Of a DNA stretch of 64,000 nucleotides, positions 51,849 through 59,444 are shown one piece after another (the stretch's first letter is position 1; each line of letters starts with the position of its first letter). Origin of the DNA: Nonomuraea sediminis (GTDB taxonomy: Bacteria > Actinomycetota > Actinomycetes > Streptosporangiales > Streptosporangiaceae); NCBI RefSeq assembly GCF_018531495.1, contig NZ_JAHDTI010000011.1, forward strand, positions 434,001 to 498,000, read 5' to 3'. The position numbers and the translations under genes are program-made. The notes beneath the pieces were generated by a model. It was not told the DNA's origin. It saw nothing but the letters and a program-made list of their open reading frames with translations, and searched no databases.

Positions 51849-51881
51849 AAGGCCGGCTCTCGTGAGACGAGAACCGGCCTT
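51849..51881 (-). terminator. terminator of the tRNA operon
   Basis: Long hairpin: arms AAGGCCGG-C-TCTCGT and ACGAGA-A-CCGGCCTT with a GAG loop and one mismatch. It lies just after tRNA-Val in the direction of transcription. There is no U-run, which is usual in high-GC actinomycetes. Confidence 0.8.
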
Positions 51882-51890
51882 CGTTACCGC

Positions 51891-51965
51891 TGGTGGACGA
51901 TACTGGGATTGAACCAGTGACCTCTTCCGTGTCAGGGAAGCGCTCTCCCGCTGAGCTAATCGTCC
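51891..51965 (-). tRNA. tRNA-Val (GAC)
   Basis: The minus strand folds as a tRNA with acceptor GGACGAT/ATCGTCC. The anticodon stem CTTCC/GGAAG carries loop CTGACAC, giving anticodon GAC. The T-arm is GGTTCAATCCC, and CCA is encoded (51891-51893). It is third in the Gly-Cys-Val operon. Confidence 0.96.
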
Positions 51966-51968
51966 GTG

Positions 51969-52039
51969 AGGTGGAGACGGGATTTGAACCCGTGTAGACG
52001 GCTTTGCAGGCCGCTGCCTCGCCTCTCGGCCACTCCACC
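51969..52039 (-). tRNA. tRNA-Cys (GCA)
   Basis: The acceptor stem is GGTGGAG/CTCCACC and the anticodon loop CTGCAAA gives GCA. The T-arm is GGGTTCAAATCCC. CCA is not encoded. It lies 3 bases from tRNA-Val. Confidence 0.96.
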
Positions 52040-52054
52040 GAGTCGGAAGCTCCG

Positions 52055-52126
52055 AGCGGAAGACGGGATTCGAACCCGCGACCCTCACCTTGGCAAGGTG
52101 ATGCTCTACCACTGAGCCACTTCCGC
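52055..52126 (-). tRNA. tRNA-Gly (GCC)
   Basis: The acceptor stem is GCGGAAG/CTTCCGC. The anticodon stem TCACC/GGTGA carries loop TTGCCAA, giving GCC. CCA is not encoded. It is first in the operon. A GTCGCC/GGCGAC stem lies just upstream (52127-52150). Confidence 0.96.
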
Positions 52127-52160
52127 GTCGCCACCGCTTGCCGCGGCGACGTAGAGAACT

Positions 52161-52640
52161 CTAGCGAATCCCGGCCGACTCCCCAAACCGGAACTCGCCC
52201 ACCTGCTCGGCGTACCAGGTGATTTCGCTTACGTGCTCGGCGATCTCGCGCAGAGTCCAGTTGGGCGCGCGCGGCGTGTCCCACTGGTCAGGGACGGTTG
52301 AGTAGCGGTCCACGTACGCCCGGCCCAGGCGGATCCAGCGCGAGCGCGCCTCGGCCAGATCGAGTTCGGTGAAGCGGGCCCAGTCCCGCTCGAGCGTGAC
52401 CGCCCGGCCGTGCCAGGGTTCCTGCACCGTCGGCGCTCCGGCGACCAGCGCCTCGACCTCGGCCAGGTGGTCGATCAGGTGGTCCTCGATGCGGCGGGCC
52501 GCCTTGGCGGGGGTCCAGATGTTGTCGCCGTCAGTGACGATGGCGCGCCCGTCCCAGGCCAGCCAGGTGGCGGCCAAGGCGAGGCAGCGGTCCACGGCGT
52601 CGGCTACGAGCTGTGCGGGGTTGTCCGTCATGGGGCTCAT
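52161..52640 (-). CDS. DinB-like / maleylpyruvate-isomerase-N-type four-helix protein
   Basis: Protein of about 159 residues (ATG 52640; ATG 52631 is equally possible). It shows the four-helix-bundle pattern of the DinB/MDMPI superfamily: an early IWTPAKAARRIEDHLIDHLAEVEAL helix with histidines, and the late WTLREIAEHVSEITWYAEQVGEF helix with another. Three such histidines bind a metal in active members, which use mycothiol or bacillithiol as cofactor. The reaction is unknown. The gene ends 34 bases before the tRNA operon. Confidence 0.75.
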   Translation of the reverse strand: MSPMTDNPAQLVADAVDRCLALAATWLAWDGRAIVTDGDNIWTPAKAARRIEDHLIDHLAEVEALVAGAPTVQEPWHGRAVTLERDWARFTELDLAEARSRWIRLGRAYVDRYSTVPDQWDTPRAPNWTLREIAEHVSEITWYAEQVGEFRFGESAGIR

Positions 52641-52689
52641 CGTGGGCCAGGAACAGTTGGCCCGCCGTCGAAGTATGCCTGGCGCGTCA

Positions 52690-52738
52690 CGATATATCGC
52701 GCTAGGCTTTCGCATTGTCCGATATATCGTGATGTATC
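52690..52738. promoter_or_regulatory. PadR-like operator repeats upstream of the siderophore-interacting protein
   Basis: Two copies of the palindrome CGATATATCG (52690-52699 and 52720-52729) and a degenerate GATGTATC (52731-52738) are spaced 30 and 10 bases apart, on the same helical face. ATATC-rich repeats of this type are typical PadR-family targets. No PadR gene is in the window. Confidence 0.55.
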
Positions 52739-52752
52739 TAGGGGGTATCGAG

Positions 52753-53460
52753 ATGGCGTCCATCGGCCGAGCACTGCGCGACAAGCTGTTCGTGGTGGGC
52801 GAGATCATGCAGGTCGAGCAGGTCGCGCCCCGCATGCGCCGCATCACGATCGGCGGCCCCGCCATCGCCGGCCTGACCTGGACACCGGGCCAGCACGTAC
52901 GCGTCCTGGTCGGCCGCGGCGTCCTGCTCAGGACGTACTCCGTCTGGCACCTCGACCCCACCTGGGAGACCCTCGACCTGATCGGCTACGACCACGGCGG
53001 AGACGCCCCCGGTGCCGCCTGGGTCCGCACCGCGCGAGTGGGCGACCAGGTCTCCTTCACCCGCCCCGACGGCAAACTCGTGGTACGGCAGGCCGCCCCC
53101 TACCACCTCTTCATCGGCGAGGAAACGGCATCGGTGGCCTTCGGCGCCATGCTCCGCGCCCTGCGCCCCACCGCCCAGACCTTCGGCGTGGTCGAGGCCG
53201 AAGGCTCCGACGACCACCTCGCCCTCCCGCGCCCCCTGACCCGCGTCTCCCGCCGCGGCCCCCACACCACCCCCTCAACGCCCCTGATCGAAGCGGTGTC
53301 CGACCTCCCGCTCCCCGACGCCCCCGGCATCGCCTATCTGGCAGGCGAAGCCCGCACCATCCAGGCCATCCGCACCCACCTCGTCAAGGACCGCAACTGG
53401 CCCCGCCGCTTCGTCCTCGCCAAGCCCTTCTGGACCCCCGGCCGCCGCGGCCTCGACTAA
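52753..53460 (+). CDS. siderophore-interacting protein (FAD-dependent reductase family)
   Basis: Flavoprotein of 235 residues related to ViuB/YqjH. The FAD-binding barrel shows MRRITIGGP near 29, WTPGQHVRVLVG near 43, and RTYSVW near 61. The C-terminal NAD(P)-like domain has FIGEETASVAFGAMLRAL near 120 and AYLAGEARTIQAIRTHLV near 195. It releases iron from ferric siderophores by reduction in the cytoplasm. The ATG at 52753 has AGGGGG 8 bases upstream; ATG 52732 lies inside the operator repeats and is unlikely. Confidence 0.88.
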   Translation: MASIGRALRDKLFVVGEIMQVEQVAPRMRRITIGGPAIAGLTWTPGQHVRVLVGRGVLLRTYSVWHLDPTWETLDLIGYDHGGDAPGAAWVRTARVGDQVSFTRPDGKLVVRQAAPYHLFIGEETASVAFGAMLRALRPTAQTFGVVEAEGSDDHLALPRPLTRVSRRGPHTTPSTPLIEAVSDLPLPDAPGIAYLAGEARTIQAIRTHLVKDRNWPRRFVLAKPFWTPGRRGLD

Positions 53461-53479
53461 CCCCCGCCGGGCCGAGAGG

Positions 53480-54055
53480 TCAGGGCGTTGTGTCGCGGGT
53501 GCGGGCGCGGAAGGCGGCGGTTTTGACGCGGCCCTGGCAGGCCGTGGAGCAGAAGCGGCGGGTGCCGTTGCGGGAGACGTCCACGTAGACGCGGTCGCAG
53601 TGGGGGGCCGTGCACACGCCGAGGCGGTCGTGGAACTCGCTGCCCAGGACGATCGCCAGGGCTGTGGCGCAGGAGGCCGCCCAGTCGCCGGGCATGGTGC
53701 CCGCGGGCCCGTGGAAGTGCAGGTGCCAGGGCTCGCCGTCGTGCCGAGACAGGAGCGGGCGGGCGTTGGTCTCGTTCAGGAGCCCGTTCACCTCGCCGGC
53801 AGCTCCGTCCAGGTCGCCCGCGGCCACCGCGTCGAAGACCCTGCGCAGCCGCGAGGCCAGCGACACCAGTTCCGCCGCCTCGCCGGGGGTGGGTTCCCGG
53901 AAGGAGGGATAGCCCGCGCGCAGCCACTCGGCGACGGCGGCCACCTGGTCGGTGGGCTGCTCGTAGGGGCGGCCGCGCCGTTCGCCGGGCGTCAGCGCGT
54001 TGATCAGGCCCACGGTCGCGCGGACCACTCCATCGGTGTGACTGTTGAAGTTCAC
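53480..54055 (-). CDS. CGNR zinc-finger domain protein
   Basis: Probable stress or antibiotic-related regulator of 191 residues. An N-terminal ABATE-type domain (about 1-130) is followed by the C-terminal zinc finger CTAPHC...DVSRNGTRRFCSTAC, with four cysteines. The motif that names the family, CGNR, reads CQGR here. The GTG at 54055 is preferred because the upstream residues resemble non-coding promoter DNA; it is divergent from a methyltransferase gene. The DNA target is unknown. Confidence 0.85.
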   Translation of the reverse strand: MNFNSHTDGVVRATVGLINALTPGERRGRPYEQPTDQVAAVAEWLRAGYPSFREPTPGEAAELVSLASRLRRVFDAVAAGDLDGAAGEVNGLLNETNARPLLSRHDGEPWHLHFHGPAGTMPGDWAASCATALAIVLGSEFHDRLGVCTAPHCDRVYVDVSRNGTRRFCSTACQGRVKTAAFRARTRDTTP

Positions 54056-54085
54056 TTGACCGGTTACACCCCTACGTTCTAGCGT
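54056..54085 (+). promoter_or_regulatory. predicted promoter of the methyltransferase gene
   Basis: TTGACC (54056-54061) and TAGCGT (54080-54085) with 18 bases between. The -10 element is 40 bases from the GTG start. Confidence 0.45.
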
Positions 54086-54125
54086 GTGACTACCCAAAGC
54101 TTAAATGACGGTTACGGGAGGACTC

Positions 54126-54878
54126 GTGCTCACCAACGATGCCGCACTGGAGTGGATCGCGCGCTGGGATCGGCAGCAGGAGGGCTACCTGCCCGACCGC
54201 GAGGAGCGCTTCACCGCGTTGATCGACGCCGTGGAGGCCGCCGCCGGGCCCGCCCCGGTGGTCGTGGACCTGGGTTGTGGCCCCGGCTCGCTGTCGGCGC
54301 GCCTGCTCGAACGGCTGCCGGAGGCCACCGTCGTCTCCGTCGACGCCGATCCGCTGCTGATCGGTCTGGGCCGGGCCGCCTACCCGCACCTGAATTTCGT
54401 CTCGCTCGACCTGCGCACCCCCGGCTGGAGCGCCGGGCTCCGCCTCGACCGTCAGGTCGACGTCGCCGTCAGCACCACCGCGCTGCACTGGATCTCCGGC
54501 CCCGAGCTCGAAGTCGTGTACGGCGAGCTGGCCTCGATCCTCAAGCCCGGCGGCCTGGTGCTCAACGGCGACCACCTCGACGGCGACGACACCAAGCCCG
54601 CGATCGCGCGCCTGGAGCGGGCGGTGCACGACAGGGAGACGGCCCGCCGATTCGCCGACAGCCCGCCGGAGGACTGGCGCCAGTGGTGGGACGCCATCAC
54701 CGCCGACCCCGCCCTGGCCGAGCTCAACGAGGCCAGGTCCACCGCCGGCGCGAGCCACAGCGGCTCGGAGTCCCACCTGCTGTCCACCCACGTCCACGCC
54801 CTCGAGGCGGCCGGCTTCACCGAGACCGGCACCCTCTGGCAGCGCGGCAACAACCGCCTGCTCTGCGCGGTCCTCTGA
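54126..54878 (+). CDS. class I SAM-dependent methyltransferase
   Basis: Rossmann-fold methyltransferase of 250 residues. SAM motif I is VVVDLGCGPGSLSARLL near 43, then VVSVDADPLLIGLGR, and the motif IV region VAVSTTALHWIS near 117, followed by ILKPGGLVLNGDHL. The GTG at 54126 is chosen because GGGAGGA lies 4 bases upstream; ATG 54105 would add 7 residues that include that site. The histidine after the acidic loop resembles small-molecule methyltransferases. The substrate is unknown. Confidence 0.85.
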   Translation: MLTNDAALEWIARWDRQQEGYLPDREERFTALIDAVEAAAGPAPVVVDLGCGPGSLSARLLERLPEATVVSVDADPLLIGLGRAAYPHLNFVSLDLRTPGWSAGLRLDRQVDVAVSTTALHWISGPELEVVYGELASILKPGGLVLNGDHLDGDDTKPAIARLERAVHDRETARRFADSPPEDWRQWWDAITADPALAELNEARSTAGASHSGSESHLLSTHVHALEAAGFTETGTLWQRGNNRLLCAVL

Positions 54879-54962
54879 CGGTGAGTACGGCGGGCGGCGG
54901 GTGTTGGCCATCAGGGCATGCTTCGCCCGGGGGCGAAATATGGTTGGGCTACCGTCGGGAGC

Positions 54963-55676
54963 ATGGCAGTGGAATACGTGGCAGGCGACGCCGACATCGC
55001 TCCCGTCGCCGCGCTCATCGCAGACCCGACGAGGGCCGCCATCCTGACCGCGCTGCTCGGCGGCAAGGCGCTGGCCGCGGGGGAGTTGGCCAGGCTGTCC
55101 GGGGTGAGCCCGGCCACGGCCAGCGCCCACCTGGCCAAGCTGCTCGACGGCCACCTGGTCGACGTCGTCAAGCAGGGCAGGCACCGCTACTACCGGCTGT
55201 CCGGCCACGAGATCGCCGAGGTGCTCGAGGTGCTGGCCAGGATCAGCGTGCGGCCGGCCGTACGGTCGCTGCGGCAGTCGCGCCAGGCGCGGCTGCTGGA
55301 GGAGGCCCGCACCTGCTACGACCACCTGGCCGGACGGGCGGGCGTGGCGCTGCTCGACCTGCTCAGGGAGGGCGGCTATCTGGACGGGGTGGAACCAACA
55401 CAACAAGGCGAGGACCTGCTCGCAAGCCTCGGAGTCGATGTCGCAGGGGCCAGGAGGGCGCGGCGGCGGTTCGCCGCGGAATGCCTGGACTGGACCGAGC
55501 GCCGCGCCCACCTGGGCGGCGCGCTCGGCGCGGCCATCACGGGAGTGCTGCTGGAGCGCGGGTGGTACGTGCGGGGCAAGGTCCCGCGCGCGGTCACCCT
55601 CACCGACGAGGGCAGGCAGGGCCTCGAAACGATGTTCTCCGGTAAGGAGCTAACATCGCATACGCCGGTTACCTGA
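54963..55676 (+). CDS. ArsR family regulator
   Basis: Winged helix-turn-helix protein of 237 residues. The DNA-binding part is near residues 18-85 (LIADPTRAAILTALLGG; AGELARLSGVSPATASAHLAKLLDGHLV). A longer C-terminal half (about 100-237) with several Cys and a second wHTH-like WYVRGKVPRAVTLTDEG is usual for this actinobacterial subfamily. It lies 14 bases upstream of hutH in the same orientation, so it could control histidine breakdown. Confidence 0.87.
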   Translation: MAVEYVAGDADIAPVAALIADPTRAAILTALLGGKALAAGELARLSGVSPATASAHLAKLLDGHLVDVVKQGRHRYYRLSGHEIAEVLEVLARISVRPAVRSLRQSRQARLLEEARTCYDHLAGRAGVALLDLLREGGYLDGVEPTQQGEDLLASLGVDVAGARRARRRFAAECLDWTERRAHLGGALGAAITGVLLERGWYVRGKVPRAVTLTDEGRQGLETMFSGKELTSHTPVT

Positions 55677-55690
55677 GAGAGAGTTGCAAC

Positions 55691-57241
55691 ATGCGCGACA
55701 ACGGAGTCGTGAACGTCGGTCCGGAGCCACTGACCTTCGACGACGTCATCCGAGTGGCCCGACACGGCGCCGCCGTACAGCTCACCGACGACGCGATCGC
55801 GGCGATCTCCGCGGCGCGCCAGCGGGTGGACGAGCTGGCCGAGAGCCCCGTCCCCGCCTACGGGGTCTCCACCGGGTTCGGCGCCCTGGCGACCCGGCAC
55901 ATCGACCCCGCGCTGCGCGCCCAGCTGCAGCGCTCGCTGGTGCGCTCGCACGCGGCCGGCAGCGGGCCCGAGGTGGAGACCGAGGTGGTGCGCGCGCTGA
56001 TGCTGCTGCGCCTGCACACGCTGGCCACCGGCCACACCGGCATCCGCCCCACCACGGCCAAGACCCTCGCCGCGCTGATCAGCGCGGGGATCACCCCTGT
56101 CGTGCACGAGTACGGCTCGCTCGGCTGCTCCGGCGACCTGGCGCCCCTGGCCCACGTGGCGCTCACGCTCATGGGCGAGGGCGTCGTAAGGGATAGATCC
56201 GGAAATGTGGGGCCGGCGCAGGAGGCGCTGAAGCAGGCCGGGATCGAGCCCGTGGAGCTGGCCGCCAAGGAGGGCCTGGCCCTCATCAACGGCACCGACG
56301 GCATGCTCGGCATGCTGATCCTGGCCATCGACGACCTGACCAAGCTGCTCAAGACCGCGGACGTGAGCGCCGCGATGTCGGTCGAGGCGCTGCTGGGCAC
56401 CGACGCCGTGTTCGCGCCCGAGCTCCAGGCCCTGCGCCCGCAGCCCGGCCAGGCCCTGGCCGCCGCCAACATGCGGAAGATGCTGGCCGACTCCGGGATC
56501 ATGGCCAGCCACCGGGACCCGAACGCCTGCACCCGCGTCCAGGACGCCTACTCGCTGCGCTGCGCCCCGCAGGTGGCGGGCGCGGCCCGCGACACGATCG
56601 CGCACGCCGCCAACGTGGCCACCTGGGAGCTGGCCAGCGCCGTCGACAACCCGGCGGTGCTCGACGACGGGCGGGTGGAGTCCAACGGCAACTTCCACGG
56701 CGCCCCCGTCGCCTACGTGCTGGACTTCCTGGCGATCGTGGCCGCCGACGTGGCGTCGATGTCCGAGCGGCGCACCGACCGCTTCCTGGACGTGGCGCGC
56801 AACCACGGCCTGCCCGCGTTCCTGGCCGACGACCCGGGCGTCGACTCGGGCCACATGATCGCCCAGTACACGCAGGCCGCCATCGTGTCGGAGATGAAGC
56901 GCCTGGCCGTGCCCGCCAGCGTCGACTCGATCCCGAGCTCGGCCATGCAGGAGGACCACGTCTCCATGGGCTGGTCCGCGGCGCGCAAGCTGCGCAAGGC
57001 CGTCGACGGCCTGACCCGGGTGCTGGCCGTCGAGGTCCTCACCGCGGCCAGGGCCATCGACCTGCGCGCCCCGCTCGAGCCCGCCCCCGCCACCGGCGCC
57101 GTGGTCACCGCGCTCAGGGAGAGCGTGCCCGGCCCGGGTCCCGACCGGTTCCTGGCGCCGGAGATCGAGAGCGTGGTCCGCCTGGTCGCCGACGGCACGG
57201 TCGTCACCGCCGCGGAATCGGTGACCGGCCCCCTCGCCTAG
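55691..57241 (+). CDS. hutH: histidine ammonia-lyase
   Basis: Enzyme of 516 residues that turns L-histidine into urocanate and ammonia, first step of histidine use. The MIO prosthetic group would form from Cys146-Ser147-Gly148 in GSLGCSGDLAPL; Cys in place of Ala is normal for actinobacterial enzymes. YGVSTGFG near 57 and the DNP-containing SAVDNPAVLDDGRVESNGNFHG near 317 are also present. The ATG follows a GAGAG site. No other hut genes are nearby. Confidence 0.96.
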   Translation: MRDNGVVNVGPEPLTFDDVIRVARHGAAVQLTDDAIAAISAARQRVDELAESPVPAYGVSTGFGALATRHIDPALRAQLQRSLVRSHAAGSGPEVETEVVRALMLLRLHTLATGHTGIRPTTAKTLAALISAGITPVVHEYGSLGCSGDLAPLAHVALTLMGEGVVRDRSGNVGPAQEALKQAGIEPVELAAKEGLALINGTDGMLGMLILAIDDLTKLLKTADVSAAMSVEALLGTDAVFAPELQALRPQPGQALAAANMRKMLADSGIMASHRDPNACTRVQDAYSLRCAPQVAGAARDTIAHAANVATWELASAVDNPAVLDDGRVESNGNFHGAPVAYVLDFLAIVAADVASMSERRTDRFLDVARNHGLPAFLADDPGVDSGHMIAQYTQAAIVSEMKRLAVPASVDSIPSSAMQEDHVSMGWSAARKLRKAVDGLTRVLAVEVLTAARAIDLRAPLEPAPATGAVVTALRESVPGPGPDRFLAPEIESVVRLVADGTVVTAAESVTGPLA

Positions 57242-57247
57242 CGGATC

Positions 57248-57283
57248 GGAGGCGGTCAGCCGCAGAAAGGGCAGACCGCCTCC
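57248..57283. terminator. bidirectional terminator between hutH and the dehydrogenase-RidA gene
   Basis: Perfect 10-bp stem GGAGGCGGTC/GACCGCCTCC around a 16-base loop, midway between two converging genes. Confidence 0.65.
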
Positions 57284-57320
57284 ACGCCATGCTTTCTGCT
57301 GAAGAAGAAGTGACGGACGG

Positions 57321-58478
57321 CTAGGGCAGGGCGACGATGAGGTCCACCTCCAGCACCACGCCCTCCATGAACAGCCGCGACACCTCGACCGTCGTGCTCG
57401 CCGGCGGCGTGCCCGTCAGGTAGCGCCTGCGCACCGCGCCCAGCTCCATCCGCTGGTCCATGTCCGTCAGGTACGTCCGGATGAACGCGATGTCCTCGAA
57501 CCGGGCGCCCTGGTCCGCGAGGATCTTGGCGATGTTCTCGAAGACGAACTCCGCCTGCGCGGTCATGTCACCGGGCGCCACGACCTTGCCGTCCTCGTCG
57601 AAGGCGGCCTGACCGGAGATGTAGAGCGTGTCACCGGCCCGTACGGCGTGCGAGTAGTAGCCGTTGGTGGGCGGGATCGTCTTGACGTTGATCGGCACGG
57701 CCTTCGGCGTCCCGCCCTTGAGCGCGACGAACCGGGCGATGGCCGTCAGGTCGCGGTCGCCCAGCCCGGCGGACTCGGCCTCCTGCAGCCACTCGCGGGC
57801 CCTGGCAGCCGTGGGCGCGCCCTCCCAGGCCGCCAGCCGCAGATCCTTGGCCGCAAGCCCGAGCGCGTAACGGGTCTCGGCCGACGGGTTGGCCACCCGC
57901 TCCACCAGCCCGCCCAGCGGGGTCCGCGACAGCACCTCGACCAGCTGGGCCCGGTCGACGCCGTGCTGCTCGCCGTACGCGAGCGTCTCGGCGAGCACCA
58001 CCTGGGCCGGCACGATCGCGCTCATCACGGCCAGCTTCATCGCCGCGCCCGCGCCGAGCGGCCCGCACGGGCGCACCGTGCCGAAGACCTCGAGCACCTC
58101 GCGCACCTCGCCGAGGTCGCCGCCCGCCAGCACGACCAGCGTGCCGTCGGCGGCGGGGGCGACGCTGCCGAGCACCGGCGCGTCCACCAGCCTGACCTCG
58201 CTCGGCAGCAGCTCCCGCAGTTCGGCGACGGCCTCAGGGCCGATCGTGGACATCTCCACCACCGTCGTGCCCGGCCGCAGCCCCCGCAGCGCGGCCGTCA
58301 GCACCTCCCGCACCGCGTCCGGATCGCTGAGCATGGTGATCACCAGGTCCGCGTCCGCGACCGCCTCGGCCGCCGTCACGCCCGTGCCCCGCCGCCACGT
58401 CGTCACCTCGTGCCCGGCCTCGCTCAGCCGCCGGGCCATGGGGACGCCCATGCGTCCCTGTCCAAGAAAAGCAATCAT
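57321..58478 (-). CDS. fused beta-hydroxyacid dehydrogenase and RidA-domain protein
   Basis: Chain of 385 residues. The first part (about 1-255) is an NAD(P)-dependent 3-hydroxyisobutyrate-dehydrogenase-like protein: dinucleotide site IAFLGQGRMGVPMARRL (2-18), VDAPVLGSVAPAADGTL (98-114), and the catalytic Lys148 in GAGAAMKLAVM. The second part (about 262-385) is a RidA domain, AVRAGDTLYISGQAAFDEDGK. The RidA active-site Arg is Ser here (PPASTTVEV). The joint suggests a dehydrogenase producing or scavenging an imine/enamine-type product. It is divergent from a LysR gene across two palindromes. Confidence 0.88.
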   Translation of the reverse strand: MIAFLGQGRMGVPMARRLSEAGHEVTTWRRGTGVTAAEAVADADLVITMLSDPDAVREVLTAALRGLRPGTTVVEMSTIGPEAVAELRELLPSEVRLVDAPVLGSVAPAADGTLVVLAGGDLGEVREVLEVFGTVRPCGPLGAGAAMKLAVMSAIVPAQVVLAETLAYGEQHGVDRAQLVEVLSRTPLGGLVERVANPSAETRYALGLAAKDLRLAAWEGAPTAARAREWLQEAESAGLGDRDLTAIARFVALKGGTPKAVPINVKTIPPTNGYYSHAVRAGDTLYISGQAAFDEDGKVVAPGDMTAQAEFVFENIAKILADQGARFEDIAFIRTYLTDMDQRMELGAVRRRYLTGTPPASTTVEVSRLFMEGVVLEVDLIVALP

Positions 58479-58495
58479 GCGGACAGTCAACCCAT

Positions 58496-58540
58496 ATGCC
58501 AGGCATTCCACCACCGACTAGATTGCATGGCAGCCATGCA
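58496..58540. promoter_or_regulatory. two palindromes in the divergent LysR/dehydrogenase-RidA region
   Basis: ATGCC-A-GGCAT at 58496-58506 and TGCATGGC-A-GCCATGCA at 58524-58540 are both perfect, share the GCC-A-GGC-like core in opposite sense, and have centres 31 bases apart. The second covers both candidate ATG codons of the LysR gene, suggesting autoregulation. Confidence 0.6.
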
Positions 58541-59444
58541 CGATGAGAATGCCTTTGACGCCGCCACGCTCCGGCTCTTCGACGAGGTCGCCACGAGCGG
58601 GTCCTTCACGGCCGCCGCCGAACTGCTCGGCTACACCCAGTCCGCGGTGTCGCGCCGCATCGCCGCGCTGGAGCGCGCCGTCGGCGGCCCCCTGTTCGAG
58701 CGCCTGGCCCGCGGGGTACGGCTGACGCCGGCCGGAGCCGCGCTGCACCGCCACGCCGTCGCCGTGCTCGACCGGCTGGCGCGGGCCAAGCAGGAGCTGG
58801 CCGCCATCCACGCCGGCAGCGGCGGCGTGCTGCGCATCGGGGCGTTCGCCACGGCCAACGTCGACCTGGTGCCCGCCACGATGAAGGCCTTCGCCGCCCG
58901 GCACCCGCGGGTCGAGCTGCGGATGGTCGAGGGGCTCAGCGCGCGGCTGCTCGACCGGCTGGACACCGGGGCCCTGGACGTGGCCGTCGTCAGCGACTAC
59001 CCCGCCGGGCTGCCCGTCGACGGGCGGCTGCTGCTTGAGGACCGGCTGCTCGTCGCGCTGCCGCGCACGCATCCGCTGGCCGTACAGGACGCCGTCGACC
59101 TGCGCGACCTGGCCGGGGAGGTGTGGATCGAGGCGGCGCCGAGCGGGCAGCCGACGCAGCTGGTCGCCGCGTGCGCGGCGGCCGGGTTCACGCCGCGCAG
59201 CGGGCTGCGGGTGGCCGAATGGACGGGAAAGTTTGGGTTCGTCGCCGCCGGGCTCGGCGTGACGCTGGTGCCCGAGCTGGCCGCGCGTGCCGTACCCACC
59301 GACCTGGTGCTGCGGCCGCTGCTCGAGCACGCCCCTACCCGCAGGGTCTACGTGGTGCTGCCGGACGAGCCGCTACCCGCCGCGCTGGAGTTCGCCGGAA
59401 TGCTGGGAGAATGGGACGTGTGCACGACGCTTTCGCCCATCTGA
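58527..59444 (+). CDS. LysR family transcriptional regulator
   Basis: Regulator of 305 residues (ATG 58527; ATG 58536 also possible). The N-terminal helix-turn-helix is at about 12-45 (TLRLFDEVATSGSFTAAAELLGYTQSAVSRRI), followed by the effector domain. It probably controls the divergent dehydrogenase-RidA gene 48 bases away. Its end overlaps the start of pabB by 25 bases, so it may also be transcribed into the pab genes. Confidence 0.92.
   Translation: MAAMHDENAFDAATLRLFDEVATSGSFTAAAELLGYTQSAVSRRIAALERAVGGPLFERLARGVRLTPAGAALHRHAVAVLDRLARAKQELAAIHAGSGGVLRIGAFATANVDLVPATMKAFAARHPRVELRMVEGLSARLLDRLDTGALDVAVVSDYPAGLPVDGRLLLEDRLLVALPRTHPLAVQDAVDLRDLAGEVWIEAAPSGQPTQLVAACAAAGFTPRSGLRVAEWTGKFGFVAAGLGVTLVPELAARAVPTDLVLRPLLEHAPTRRVYVVLPDEPLPAALEFAGMLGEWDVCTTLSPI

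Noticed and set aside
51369-51920. Plus-strand open frame over cbtB, the riboswitch and the tRNA terminator
   Set aside because: It runs through three structured elements on the other strand and has no homology pattern.
56124-56135. Cys in place of Ala in the MIO triad of histidine ammonia-lyase
   Set aside because: At first it looked like a changed active site, but the same CSG triad is normal for actinobacterial enzymes, including the Streptomyces one as I recall it.
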